64,000 nucleotides of DNA, taken from NCBI GenBank assembly GCA_903884235.1, contig CAISEB010000037.1:1-64000 (forward strand). The letters are read 5' to 3'. Position 1 is the first letter of the stretch; each line of letters starts with the position of its first letter. Positions 29,301 to 37,597 of this stretch are shown piece by piece. The position numbers were made by a program, and so were the translations under genes. Under the pieces are notes generated by a model that had not been told where the DNA came from, did no database searches, and saw nothing but the letters and a program-made list of their open reading frames with translations. The DNA comes from an uncultured Pseudomonadota bacterium. GTDB lineage: Bacteria > Pseudomonadota > Gammaproteobacteria > Steroidobacterales > Steroidobacteraceae.

Positions 29301-29810
29301 AAGGCGCTGCAGTCGGGCAAGGAGCCCGACCTCGAGGCACCGCTGCACTCGGGGCCGGAGGTCAACCTGCACGTGCCGGCGCTGATCCCGGAGGAATACA
29401 TGCCGGATGTGCACCTGAGGCTCGTACTCTACAAGCGCATCGCCGCCGCGGCCGACGACGAGGCGCTCGACGAGCTCGCCGCGGAGATGGTCGACCGCTT
29501 CGGACCGCTGCCCGTGCCGATCGACAACCTGTACCGGGTGACGCGCCTCAAGCTCGCGGCCGCCGCGCTCGGCATCAAGCGCTTCGACATCGGCCCGCAG
29601 GGCGGGCTCGTCGAGTTCGCCGCCGACCACCGGGTCGATCCGGGGGCGGTGCTCAAGCTGGTGCAGAAGGAGGCGCGGACCTACCGGCTCGACGGCCCCA
29701 ACCGGCTGCGGCACTCGCTGAAGGGCGAGCTGCCCGAGGCCCGCTTCAAGCACGCGATCCAGCTGCTCGCGACGCTCGGATCCGGGGCATCGGGTAAACT
29801 GCCGCGATGA
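26325..29810 (+). CDS. mfd: Mfd, transcription-repair coupling factor
   Basis: 1161 aa from GTG 26325. Mfd removes stalled RNA polymerase at lesions and recruits UvrA. Domains in order: UvrB-like N-terminal modules (1-350), RNA polymerase interaction domain near VHEDHGVGRYAGL, RecG-like translocase with Walker A GDVGFGKTEVA (about 637) and DEEHRFGV (about 738), and the C-terminal TRCF domain. All motor motifs are intact. Its last four bases overlap the next start (ATGA). Confidence 0.97.
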   Translation: MTPVFDPLLPSPAAPVVRWGELYGAALSLALVEAGTGHGGPLLAITSTARDAERLALELRFLAPADLPVRVLPDYESLPYDVFSPHPDITSQRLSTLAALPGCGRSVLVVAIDALLMRLPPPSFVAGHTLLLAAGETLDPVRFRERLAAAGYAAVTQVATPGEYALRGSLIDLWPMGAAEPYRIDLFDEVVDSIRIFDAESQRSGERLERIRLLPAREFALTPEAIKAFRTRYRQRFEGDVTRSQVYKSFSDGMPVGGIEYYLPLCFDALSTLLDYLPAPVLVVDTCGLATTVTRAWEDIVHRHEQRRHDIERPLLDPAEVFLPPDELATRLGGLQRIEASAAKAVPVAAEVDEVPLRNYGTDAPPLLRIDPRAERPAAELVAFLGAFDGRVLIAAESAGRREALLELLHRHGCFPAAIGSWSEFLAADSPVAITISSDVGALLVRDQRVAIVTEEQLYGERARQERRRRRAERDPEQILRDLRDLTIGAPVVHEDHGVGRYAGLRMLDVDGLAHEFLVIEYQGGDKLYVPVTALARVTRYTGAPAESAPLHKLGGTEWQKARRRAADRIRDVAAELLDLYARRAAREGTAMTPDAREFAAFEEAFPFEETHDQREAIKAVLADLATPKPMDRVVCGDVGFGKTEVAMRACFAAVQAGKQVAVLVPTTLLAQQHYQTFTDRFADWPVRIESLSRFRSTKESRAVMEGLADGKIDVVIATQKLLQSGVSFARLGLVIIDEEHRFGVRDKERLKALRADVDMLTLTATPIPRTLNMALGGLRELSLITTPPAERLAVQTFVMEWNAATMREAILREIRRGGQVYFVHNAVESIEKRAAELRALVPEADVRVGHGQMRERELERLMLDFYHRRFNLLVCTTIIESGIDVPTANTMIIDRADRFGLAQLHQLRGRVGRSHHRAFAYLIAPPKAALSGDAAKRLEAIESLEDLGAGFALATQDLEIRGAGELLGDEQSGQITEIGFSLYLDLLERAIKALQSGKEPDLEAPLHSGPEVNLHVPALIPEEYMPDVHLRLVLYKRIAAAADDEALDELAAEMVDRFGPLPVPIDNLYRVTRLKLAAAALGIKRFDIGPQGGLVEFAADHRVDPGAVLKLVQKEARTYRLDGPNRLRHSLKGELPEARFKHAIQLLATLGSGASGKLPR

Positions 29811-30370
29811 GCCCGCCCGTCGACCGTCGTACCGTCCTGCTCGGCCTCGCGGCCGGGCTCGCCGTGCCGGCGATCGGCTTCGGTGCCGACATCCCGGTCG
29901 GCAGCGCGCGGGTCATCGTCGAGATGCTCGCCTACCGTCAGGCCGGCGCGCTGCCGAAGCCGCTGTCGGTGCCGCCGCTGCCGAACGTCTCGTCGATCGC
30001 GGGGCGCGTCGAGCCGCTCGGGCGCGACTCGCTGCAGATGGCGGGCGCCCGGGAGGCGATCGCGACACGGGGCGGGCTGCACGTGCTCGCGCACGCGGCG
30101 TGGGCGGCGATCGTGCCGCCGAACGGGCGGACGACGGCGCTGTTGGAAGACGTGCTGCCGGCCGGCGCACCGCTCGCCGGCGGCATCGCGGTGCAGCGCA
30201 GCCAGTACCTGTTCCTGTTCGTCGACGTGGATTTCGAGACCGGCGGGGCCACCTACGGGATCCGCATGAAGCGCCGCATCAAGTTCGGCGAGCGCCATTA
30301 TTTCGACCACCCGGCGTTCGGCCTGATCGTGCAGGTCCGCCCGACCAAGGACACTCCGGCGACGGAGTGA
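29807..30370 (+). CDS. csiV: CsiV family protein
   Basis: 187 aa with a signal peptide (residues 1-27). The C-terminal half matches CsiV: LAGGIAVQRSQYLFLFVDVDF and MKRRIKFGERHYFDHPAFG. In Acinetobacter CsiV is a peptidoglycan-recognition protein needed for carbapenem-hydrolysing oxacillinase expression; elsewhere it is poorly studied. It follows mfd with a four-base overlap, an order seen in other Gammaproteobacteria. Confidence 0.85.
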   Translation: MSPPVDRRTVLLGLAAGLAVPAIGFGADIPVGSARVIVEMLAYRQAGALPKPLSVPPLPNVSSIAGRVEPLGRDSLQMAGAREAIATRGGLHVLAHAAWAAIVPPNGRTTALLEDVLPAGAPLAGGIAVQRSQYLFLFVDVDFETGGATYGIRMKRRIKFGERHYFDHPAFGLIVQVRPTKDTPATE

Positions 30371-30389
30371 CCGGCCGCCGGTCACTCCG
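30363..30389. terminator. Bidirectional hairpin over both convergent stop codons
   Basis: A perfect 12-bp stem, CGGAGTGACCGG with CCGGTCACTCCG, closes a 3-nt loop. It contains the csiV stop (30368-30370) and the stop of the convergent GGDEF-like gene (30382-30384). There is no T-tract. Confidence 0.55.
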
Positions 30390-31308
30390 AAGGCGAAGCC
30401 CCGTCACCGGCCCCGGCCGGCTGGGACCGCGCCACCCGCCCCGACTCGAGCGAGCGCAGCGCATCGCGCAGCATCGTTTCCGGCGTGTCCTCGGGGCCCG
30501 GCGTCGCCTGCGCGTAGCCTGCGCTGACCGTCACGACCCGGCCGCTCGGCGAACGGGGATGATGCAGGTGCAGTTCGCGCACACGCGCCGCGAGCGCCGT
30601 CGCATGCGCCTGGGCATGCTCGGCATCCATCCCCGCCGCGAGCCCGACGAAGCGGCCGCCCTCCACCCTCGCGACGAGGTCGGAGGCCCGGCGCAGGCCC
30701 GCGAGCAGCGAGCGCCCGACGCGCCGGATGACGGTGTCGCCGGCGAGCCGGCCGAAGGTGTCGTTGTAGACACCGAGCGCATCGATGTCGAACACGAACA
30801 GCGCGAGCGCACGGCCCTCGCGCTGCGCGATCGCGAAGTCGCGACGGAAGAATTCGTGGAACAGGTCGATATGCCGAAGGCCCGTGAGGCGGTCGTCGCG
30901 CGACACCGGCGGCCGCGCGGCGGGCTCGGCATCGGCGCGCGGCGTGCCGATGCCGACCTGCTCGTGGAAGGCTGCATAGTGCGTCGGTGCGCCTTGGCTC
31001 GCGTGCAGCGGCTCGAAGCGCAGGTCCGCCGGGAACGTCCCGCGCACGGCGTCCGCGACGGCGACCCGCAGCGTCAGCGTGTCACCCGCGTCGAACGCGC
31101 GCCTGAGCGCCTCGAGCCGGGCCTCATCGTCGCCGACGAGGCCGAGGATGCCGGCGCCCTGGATGGCCTGCGTCGTCGTGCCGCGCAGCTCGGCGAGCGC
31201 CTGGCTCACGAACACGACCGCGAGCGCCGCAGTGCGCACGTCCACGACCGCGACGGCCCCCGGCAACTGGTCGAGCTGCGCCTCCGCCAGTCCGTCCACC
31301 TCGGTCAT
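30382..31308 (-). CDS. PAS-GGDEF protein with degenerate active site
   Basis: 308 aa. A PAS-like sensor region (15-115) is joined by a linker to a GGDEF domain (from about 135). DIDALGVYNDTFGRLAGD (174-191) keeps the metal-binding residues, but the signature GGDEF reads EGGRF (216-220). The inhibitory I-site RxxD is intact as RASD (207-210), five residues before it. It is therefore more likely a c-di-GMP sensor than a cyclase; that is inference. No membrane helix is seen. ATG 31308 overlaps the nagZ stop by four bases, linking it to cell-wall recycling. Confidence 0.85.
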   Translation of the reverse strand: MTEVDGLAEAQLDQLPGAVAVVDVRTAALAVVFVSQALAELRGTTTQAIQGAGILGLVGDDEARLEALRRAFDAGDTLTLRVAVADAVRGTFPADLRFEPLHASQGAPTHYAAFHEQVGIGTPRADAEPAARPPVSRDDRLTGLRHIDLFHEFFRRDFAIAQREGRALALFVFDIDALGVYNDTFGRLAGDTVIRRVGRSLLAGLRRASDLVARVEGGRFVGLAAGMDAEHAQAHATALAARVRELHLHHPRSPSGRVVTVSAGYAQATPGPEDTPETMLRDALRSLESGRVARSQPAGAGDGASPSE

Positions 31309-32369
31309 GCCCCACCCTCCAGGCGAAGTTCCGGCCGCGCGTCGCGCGCCCGCTCGAGCCGCGCGCTCGCGTTGCGCCAGCGTTCGCCGTCCCGCAGCGC
31401 CGCGTAGGCCTCGGCCACCGGCGCGGGGCCCTGCCCGTGCAGCCGCGCGACGCGCAGCGCCGAGACCGGCGACGGCGCGATCCCGAGGCCGTCGAGCACC
31501 TGGTGCACCGAGGCCCGCGAGTTGCACAGCAGCAGCATATCGGAGCCGGCCTCGAGCGCGAGTCGCGAGCGCTCGACGACGCCGCCGAAGGCGGCGGCAC
31601 CCGCCATGCTGAGGTCGTCCGTGAAGACGGCACCCTTGAAGTCGAGCTCGCCGCGCAGCACGCCCGTCACCCAGCGCCGCGACAGGCTCGCCGGCAGGGA
31701 ATCGACCGCCTCGAACACGACGTGCGCGGTCATCACGGAGGCCAGCCCGTTGGCGAACAGGCGTCGGTACGGGGTCAGTTCCGCCTCGAGGTCGACGTAC
31801 TCGCGCCGGTCGACCGGCAGCGCGACGTGCGAGTCGTGGACGACCGCGCCGTGCCCGGGGAAGTGCTTGGCCGTTGCGGCCATCCCGGCCTCGCGCAGGC
31901 CGCCCATCAGCGCGAGCGCAAGCTCCGCCACCGCCGTCGGCTGGCGGTGGAACGCGCGATCGCCGATGGCTTCGTTGACGCCGTAGTCGAGGTCGACCAC
32001 CGGCGCGAACGACAGGTCGATGCCGAACGACCGCAGCTCCGCGCCGATCAGCCAGCCCGCCTCGCGCGCCAGCGCCCGACCGGCCGCGTGATCGAGGTCG
32101 AACTCGCGGCCGATCCGGCGCATCGGCGGCAGCAGCGTGAACCCCGGTCGGAAGCGCTGCACCCGGCCGCCCTCGTGGTCGACCGCCACGAGCAGCGGCG
32201 GCCGGCGCAGGGCGCGGATCTCGGCGACGAGCGCCGCGAGCTGGGCCGGGCTCTCGTAGTTGCGGGTGAAGAGGATGACGCCGCCCACGAGGGGGTGTTC
32301 CAGCACGTCCCGGTCCTCGGGCAGGAGCGAGCGGCCGGCCACGTCCACCATCAGGCAGCCCAGCGTCAT
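31305..32369 (-). CDS. nagZ: NagZ, beta-N-acetylhexosaminidase
   Basis: 354 aa. NagZ removes N-acetylglucosamine from recycled muropeptides in the cytoplasm. Family motifs: GVILFTRNYESPAQL, AVDHEGGRVQRF, the loop KHFPGHG followed by DSH with the catalytic His, and the nucleophile Asp in VFTDDLSMAGA. It overlaps rlmD by four bases and the GGDEF-like gene by four. Confidence 0.95.
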   Translation of the reverse strand: MTLGCLMVDVAGRSLLPEDRDVLEHPLVGGVILFTRNYESPAQLAALVAEIRALRRPPLLVAVDHEGGRVQRFRPGFTLLPPMRRIGREFDLDHAAGRALAREAGWLIGAELRSFGIDLSFAPVVDLDYGVNEAIGDRAFHRQPTAVAELALALMGGLREAGMAATAKHFPGHGAVVHDSHVALPVDRREYVDLEAELTPYRRLFANGLASVMTAHVVFEAVDSLPASLSRRWVTGVLRGELDFKGAVFTDDLSMAGAAAFGGVVERSRLALEAGSDMLLLCNSRASVHQVLDGLGIAPSPVSALRVARLHGQGPAPVAEAYAALRDGERWRNASARLERARDARPELRLEGGA

Positions 32370-33670
32370 TTGCGGCGCTCGAAGACCGCGATCGATTCCA
32401 CGTGGGCCGTGTGCGGGAACATGTCCATGACTCCGGCTGCCGCCAGCTTGAACCCGTGCTCATTCACGAGCACCCCCGCGTCGCGAGCGAAGCTGGCGGG
32501 GTGGCAGGAAATATACACGACGCGGGTCGCGCCGCTCGCCGCGACCAGCGGCAGCACCTCGAGCGCGCCGGCCCGCGGCGGGTCGAGCAGCACGCGCTGG
32601 TAGCGCTCCCGCGTCCAGGGCTCCCCGCCCAGCGGCTCGAACAGGTTGGCGATGGCGAAGCGCACGTTGGCGAGCCCGTTGAGCACGGCATTGCGCCGCG
32701 CGCGGGCGACGAGCCCCGCGTCGCCTTCGACACCGAGGACCTCCGCCGACCGTCGCGCGAGCGGCAGCGTGAAGTTGCCGAGCCCGCAGAACAGGTCGAG
32801 CACGCGATCGCCGGGCTCGGGCGCCAGCAGCCGGATCGCCTCGGCCACCATGCGCCGGTTGAGCTCGGCGTTGATCTGTACGAAGTCGAGCGGCGTGAAC
32901 TCGAGCCTGACGTCGAATTCCGGCAGCGTGTACTCGAGGGCGGTCGCCGCGCCCTCGATCGGGCCTGCCGTCTCCGCGCCGCCCGGCTGCAGCCAGAAGT
33001 CGACGCCGTGCTCGCGGCCGAACGCCTGCAGCCGCGCGATGTCGGCCGCGGTGGGCGGGGCCAGCACCCGCAGCACGAGGATCGAGTTCCCCTCGCCGAT
33101 GCCGAGCTCGACCTGCGGCACGCTCTCGGCGATCGACAGCAGCCCGATCAGCTCGCCGAGCGCCTCGCACATCGCACCGATCGGCGCGGCGAGCACCTTG
33201 CACTCGCGCACGTCCGTCAGCAGCGGCGTCGTGCGCTCGCGGAAGCCGACGATCGCGCGGCCGCTCTTCTTGAGCACCTTGACGCCGAGCCGGGCGCGAC
33301 GGCGGTAGCCGAACACGGGCCCGGTCAGCGGCGGCAGCTCGCGCTCGGGGCGCACGTGGCCGATGCGCTCGAGCTGCTGGACGTACTCGCGCGCCTTGGC
33401 CTCGACCTGGGCTGCCGGCGCCATGTGCTGCAGCGCACAACCCCCACAGCGCCCGAAGCGGGCGCAGGCAGGCTCGACGCGCGTGGCGGCCGGTACCACG
33501 ATCTCGACCAGCACCGCCTCGTCGAGCCGCGCGCGCTTCCTGACGCGGCGGATGAGGACCTGCTCGCCGGGCAGGGCCCCGGCGACGAACACGGCCTTGC
33601 CACCGAGTCGGGCGATGCCGCGCCCGTCGTGCGCGAGGCCGACGATCTCGGCGAGCTCGGCGGCCTGCAT
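32366..33670 (-). CDS. rlmD: RlmD, 23S rRNA (uracil-1939-C5)-methyltransferase
   Basis: 434 aa. A TRAM domain (1-60) is followed by the 4Fe-4S cysteine cluster CARFGRCGGC and then the SAM fold with LDLFCGLGNF. The catalytic Cys is in VYISCHPASFARD. ATG 33670 overlaps the acpS stop by one base. The member of the TrmA/RumA family with the iron-sulfur motif is RlmD. Confidence 0.94.
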   Translation of the reverse strand: MQAAELAEIVGLAHDGRGIARLGGKAVFVAGALPGEQVLIRRVRKRARLDEAVLVEIVVPAATRVEPACARFGRCGGCALQHMAPAAQVEAKAREYVQQLERIGHVRPERELPPLTGPVFGYRRRARLGVKVLKKSGRAIVGFRERTTPLLTDVRECKVLAAPIGAMCEALGELIGLLSIAESVPQVELGIGEGNSILVLRVLAPPTAADIARLQAFGREHGVDFWLQPGGAETAGPIEGAATALEYTLPEFDVRLEFTPLDFVQINAELNRRMVAEAIRLLAPEPGDRVLDLFCGLGNFTLPLARRSAEVLGVEGDAGLVARARRNAVLNGLANVRFAIANLFEPLGGEPWTRERYQRVLLDPPRAGALEVLPLVAASGATRVVYISCHPASFARDAGVLVNEHGFKLAAAGVMDMFPHTAHVESIAVFERRK

Positions 33671-34086
33671 CAGGCGTGCCCGGTGTCGGCGAGCGCCTTC
33701 TCGAGCACGGCGACGGCGACGATCAGGCCCTTCTCGTCGGTCAGCGTGACATGGCCCGCGCCGGCGCCGAGCGCCTCGGCGACGCGCCGTCCGCGCTCGG
33801 ACCAGACCACCTCGGGGCGGCCCCAGGCGTTGGCGGCGACACCGCAGTCGCGGATCCACAGGCCGTGCGCGAAGCCCGTGCCGAGCGCCTTGACGATCGC
33901 CTCCTTGGCGGCGAAGCGCTGGCCGAGGAAGCGAATGCGGCGCGCCTCGCGCGCAGCCGGGATGCGCTCGAAGGCCACGCGCTCGGCCGGCATCAGCAGC
34001 CGGTCGAGGAAGTGCGTGCCGAAACGCCTATAGGTGGCCGCGACCCGGTCGATCTCGACCAGGTCGGTGCCGATGCCGAAGATCAC
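33670..34086 (-). CDS. acpS: AcpS, holo-ACP synthase
   Basis: 138 aa from the GTG at 34086. It moves 4'-phosphopantetheine from CoA to ACP. Mg-binding Asp is in [13 protein letters not shown] and the second acidic motif is [19 protein letters not shown] overlap with the pdxJ stop. The order recO-pdxJ-acpS is conserved in Gammaproteobacteria. Confidence 0.95.
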   Translation of the reverse strand: MIFGIGTDLVEIDRVAATYRRFGTHFLDRLLMPAERVAFERIPAAREARRIRFLGQRFAAKEAIVKALGTGFAHGLWIRDCGVAANAWGRPEVVWSERGRRVAEALGAGAGHVTLTDEKGLIVAVAVLEKALADTGHA

Positions 34087-34832
34087 AGCCGCGCCTCGCG
34101 CATCAGCCGCTTCATCTCGCGAACGGCCGCATCGAGCCCGGTGTGCAGCGCACGCGCGACGATCGCGAAGCCGATGTTGAGCTCGACGATCTCGGGGATC
34201 GCCGCGACCGGCTGCACGTTGTGGTAGTCGAGTCCGTGGCCGGCGTTCACGACGAGCCCGAGCGAGGCGGCGTGGCGCGCGGCGCTCGCGAGGCGATGCA
34301 GTTCCTCGGCACGACGCTCCCCGGCGGCCTCGGCATAGGCGCCGGTGTGCAACTCGATCGCCGGGGCACCGGCCGCCGCGGACGCCTCGATCTGGTCGAG
34401 CTCCGGGTCGATGAACATCGACACGCGGATCCCGGCATCGGCGAGCGAGGCGCACGCCCGGGCGAGGTCCGGGCCGGCACCGCGGACATCGAGGCCGCCT
34501 TCGGTCGTGACTTCGGTGCGCTTCTCTGGCACGAGGCAAACGTCGGCGGGACGGATGCGCCGGGCGATCTCCACCATCTCCGGGATGGCCGCCATCTCGA
34601 GGTTCATCCGGGTCTGCAGGCTCGCGGCGAAGCGCTCGACGTCGTGGTCCTGGATGTGGCGACGGTCCTCGCGCAGGTGCAGCGTGATGCTGTCCGCACC
34701 CGCCTGCTCCGCGGTCAGCGCCGCATACAGCGGGTCCGGAAAGCGAGCCCGGCGCGCCTGGCGCACGGTCGCGACGTGGTCGATGTTCACGCCGAGCGCG
34801 ATCTCGCGCCCGCCCAGTGCAATCACGCTCAT
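34083..34832 (-). CDS. pdxJ: PdxJ, pyridoxine 5'-phosphate synthase
   Basis: 249 aa. It condenses DXP and 3-amino-2-oxopropyl phosphate to make vitamin B6. Family stretches: [44 protein letters not shown] and [14 protein letters not shown] 34832 is 2 bp after recO. Confidence 0.96.
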   Translation of the reverse strand: MSVIALGGREIALGVNIDHVATVRQARRARFPDPLYAALTAEQAGADSITLHLREDRRHIQDHDVERFAASLQTRMNLEMAAIPEMVEIARRIRPADVCLVPEKRTEVTTEGGLDVRGAGPDLARACASLADAGIRVSMFIDPELDQIEASAAAGAPAIELHTGAYAEAAGERRAEELHRLASAARHAASLGLVVNAGHGLDYHNVQPVAAIPEIVELNIGFAIVARALHTGLDAAVREMKRLMREARL

Positions 34833-34834
34833 CG

Positions 34835-35578
34835 TCAGGACTCCTCCTTCCCTACCCTCAGCCCGTGCACCGCACGGGCGACCCGGCGGCTGGTCAGCTC
34901 GCGCCCGTCGAGCGCCGCGTCGATCGCCGCGCGCAGCACGCGCCGCGCGGTCGCGAGGCTCGCGGGCGTCGCGAGCTCCTCGCCGCCGAGCGACAGCAGG
35001 TCGGCGCCGAGGCAGGCCGACCGGTCGGTGGCCGAGCGCGCGGGACCGGTGACGCCGCGGGACGGGTCCACATGATAGTACGTGTCGGGGTCCACACGGG
35101 ACCCGCCCGAGACGAGGTGGCCGTATTCGGGCCCGACTCCGATCGCCTCCAGGAGGCGCTTCTCGAACAACCGCAACGCGCGGTGTTCGGCGGCCGGGTC
35201 GGCCAGCGCACCGAGCGCCATCGCGTACGCCTCGTGCACGTCCGGGTGGGGGTCCTCCCGCCCGAGCAACTTGAGGATGAGCTCGTTCAGGTAGAACGCG
35301 CTCATCAGGCATCCCGGTGACACCGGCAGCGGTCGCCCGGCAAGCTCCGCCGCGGTCAACGTGCCGCCATCACCGGAGCCGCTCCAGGACACGAGCAGCG
35401 GCGCGAACGGCAGCAGCACCGCCGGCCACCCGCTCCCGGCGCGCCGCACGCCCTTCGCGAACAGCGTGATGCGGCCGTGGTCGCGGGTGAAGAACTCGAC
35501 GATGCGGCTCGAATCGCGCCAGTCGCGCTGGTGCAGCAGGTAGGCCGGCTCCAGCTGGACGCGCCGCGCGGCGGTCAT
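34835..35578 (-). CDS. recO: RecO, DNA repair protein
   Basis: 247 aa. RecO loads RecA on SSB-coated DNA with RecR. The N-terminal OB fold ([20 protein letters not shown]) and the helical C-terminal domain with [13 protein letters not shown] match. The cysteine zinc motif of some RecO proteins is not visible. It follows era by 12 nt in the era-recO-pdxJ-acpS run. Confidence 0.92.
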   Translation of the reverse strand: MTAARRVQLEPAYLLHQRDWRDSSRIVEFFTRDHGRITLFAKGVRRAGSGWPAVLLPFAPLLVSWSGSGDGGTLTAAELAGRPLPVSPGCLMSAFYLNELILKLLGREDPHPDVHEAYAMALGALADPAAEHRALRLFEKRLLEAIGVGPEYGHLVSGGSRVDPDTYYHVDPSRGVTGPARSATDRSACLGADLLSLGGEELATPASLATARRVLRAAIDAALDGRELTSRRVARAVHGLRVGKEES

Positions 35579-35590
35579 CGACCCTCCTGC

Positions 35591-36490
35591 TCAGCCGTCG
35601 TAGCCGAACGAGCGCAGGGCGTTCGCGCTGTCGGCCCAGTTGTCCTTCACCTTGACCCAGAGCTCAAGGTGGGTGCGGCGGCCGAACAGGTGATTGAGGT
35701 CGTAGCGCGCGCTGCGCCCCACTTCCTTGAGCAGCTTGCCGCCCTCGCCGATCACGATGGCCTTCTGGCCCTCGCGCTCGACCCAGATGACCGCACCGAT
35801 CTCGAGCCGGCCATCCTCGGTCTCGTCCATGCGCTCGATCTCGACCGTGATGCCGTACGGCAGTTCCTGCTGCAGGCGCATCGTCAGCTTCTCGCGGATG
35901 ATCTCGGTCGTCTGGAACTTCTCGGAGCGGTCGGTGACCTGCTCCGGCGGGAACATCGGCGGCGACTCGGGCAGGTGCTTGGCGAGCGCGAGCGGCAGCG
36001 CCGAGATGTTGTCCTGCTTGAGCGCCGACATCGGCACCACCTCGATGAAGGGGTGCATCTCGTTGAGCGCGGCGATGAACGGCAGCAGCCGCTCGCGCGG
36101 CTGCGCGCGGTCGACCTTGTTCACGACCAGCAGCGCCGGCCGGCCGGCGCCCTTGATCCGCTGCAGCACCTTCTCGTCCTCGGCCGTGAAGCGCAGCGCC
36201 TCGACGACGAAGGCGACGAGGTCGGCATCCGCGAGGCTCGAGGCCGCGGTGCGGTTCATGACGGTGTTCAGCATGCGCTTGCCGCCGAGGTGCAGCCCCG
36301 GGGTGTCGACGAGCGCGATCTGGAAGCCGGGCCGGTTGAGCAGCCCGAGGATGCGATGGCGCGTGGTCTGCGGCTTCGGCGAAACGATGCTCAGCTTGCG
36401 TTCGAGCAAGGCGTTCAGCAGCGTCGATTTGCCGACGTTGGGTCGGCCGACGATCGCCACGAATCCGGCGCGATGGGGGATGTCGGTCAT
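35591..36490 (-). CDS. era: Era GTPase
   Basis: 299 aa. Era binds the 3' end of 16S rRNA and couples 30S assembly to growth. G1 is GRPNVGKSTL, G3 DTPGLH, G4 NKVD; the KH domain includes the GxxG-type IVIGEGGKLLKEVG. ATG 36490 overlaps the rnc stop by four bases. A basic C-terminal RRTHLELWVKVKDNW ends the KH domain. Confidence 0.97.
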   Translation of the reverse strand: MTDIPHRAGFVAIVGRPNVGKSTLLNALLERKLSIVSPKPQTTRHRILGLLNRPGFQIALVDTPGLHLGGKRMLNTVMNRTAASSLADADLVAFVVEALRFTAEDEKVLQRIKGAGRPALLVVNKVDRAQPRERLLPFIAALNEMHPFIEVVPMSALKQDNISALPLALAKHLPESPPMFPPEQVTDRSEKFQTTEIIREKLTMRLQQELPYGITVEIERMDETEDGRLEIGAVIWVEREGQKAIVIGEGGKLLKEVGRSARYDLNHLFGRRTHLELWVKVKDNWADSANALRSFGYDG

Positions 36491-37191
36491 GCGTCGTCCT
36501 CTTCGGATTCGAGGCGCTCCAGGGCGCGCTCGGCAGCAATCTGTTCCGCGCGGCGCCGGCTCGCGCCGCGCCCTTCGGTCGTGACGGTCGAACCCGGCAC
36601 CACGCAGCTGACGGTGAAGACCTGCGCATGCGCCTCGCCACCGATGGCCTCGACCGCATAAACCGGCAGCGACCGGCCGCGCGCCTGCAGCCATTCCTGC
36701 AGCCGCGTCTTCGGATCCTTCAGCGGCGGGGCGAGACGCAGCGCCTCGATGCGCGGCCGCCAGAACCGCTCCACAACCCCCGTCGCGGCGGCGACGCCGC
36801 CCTCGAGGTAGATCGCACCGAGCAGCGCCTCGAAGGCGTCCGCCAGGATCGAGCGCCGCCGGAACCCGCCGGAGCGCAGTTCCCCCGGACCGAGCCGGAG
36901 GTGATCACCGACGCCGAGCGACTCGGCCACGTCCGCGAGGGTCTCCTCGCGCACCAGCGCCGCCCTGCAGCGGCTGAGCTCGCCCTCGTCGGCGGTGGTG
37001 AACTCCGCATGCAGCAGGTCCGCCACCACGAACGACAGCACCGCGTCGCCGAGGAACTCCAGTCGCTCGTTGTCGGCGCCCGCCGCGCTGCGATGGGTGA
37101 GCGCGCGACCGACGAGGCTGGCATCGCTGGCCCTGTAGCCGAGCCGCCGTTCCAGCCAGTCGAGGTCGGCCGCGCTCCCCGGCGCCGTCAC
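36487..37191 (-). CDS. rnc: RNase III
   Basis: 234 aa. It cleaves double-stranded RNA in rRNA processing. The catalytic signature is NERLEFLGDAVL (41-52) and the second acidic site is ADAFEALLGAIYLEGG. The double-stranded RNA-binding domain is at 150-225. It overlaps era and the DUF4845 gene by four bases each. Confidence 0.97.
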   Translation of the reverse strand: MTAPGSAADLDWLERRLGYRASDASLVGRALTHRSAAGADNERLEFLGDAVLSFVVADLLHAEFTTADEGELSRCRAALVREETLADVAESLGVGDHLRLGPGELRSGGFRRRSILADAFEALLGAIYLEGGVAAATGVVERFWRPRIEALRLAPPLKDPKTRLQEWLQARGRSLPVYAVEAIGGEAHAQVFTVSCVVPGSTVTTEGRGASRRRAEQIAAERALERLESEEDDA

Positions 37192-37580
37192 GGCGCCGCG
37201 GCGTTCGACATCGTCACGGTCTTGTCGAAATGCACGACGAAGCCGACGTTGCCGACGAAAGGCGTCTGCGCGTCATAGGTCGCACGCACCGTCAGCTCGC
37301 CACCATCGCGCGAGATCTCGATGTCCTTGGCGGTCAACGACTTGACGTCCTCGATGTCGAACTGCTTTTCCAGCGAACGCTGGATCGCCGCGACGCTCGA
37401 TCCCGCCCCGGCCTCGGTCTTGAGGGACTCGAGTGCCTTCACGACATTCATGTATTCCACGTAGACCGGCGTCAGCCGCACCGCCGCGAACACGAACAGT
37501 CCAATGAAGGAGACGAGGAAGAGCATGCCGATCAGCGTCATGCCGCGCTGCCGCCGGCGGATCGAAGGGGCACACACCAT
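37188..37580 (-). CDS. DUF4845 membrane protein
   Basis: 130 aa. AAGGAG lies 7 nt before ATG 37580, which decides the start over a GTG six bases earlier. One membrane helix follows a type-IV-pilin-like start (RGMTLIGMLFLVSFIGLFVFA), then a soluble domain (VRLTPVYVEYMNVVKAL). The family always sits between lepB and rnc in Gammaproteobacteria; its role is unknown. Confidence 0.88.
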   Translation of the reverse strand: MVCAPSIRRRQRGMTLIGMLFLVSFIGLFVFAAVRLTPVYVEYMNVVKALESLKTEAGAGSSVAAIQRSLEKQFDIEDVKSLTAKDIEISRDGGELTVRATYDAQTPFVGNVGFVVHFDKTVTMSNAAAP

Positions 37581-37597
37581 GATCACACTCCTTGCGT

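Noticed and set aside
27516-29753. 745-codon frame opposite mfd
   Set aside because: Antisense shadow of mfd without any family feature.
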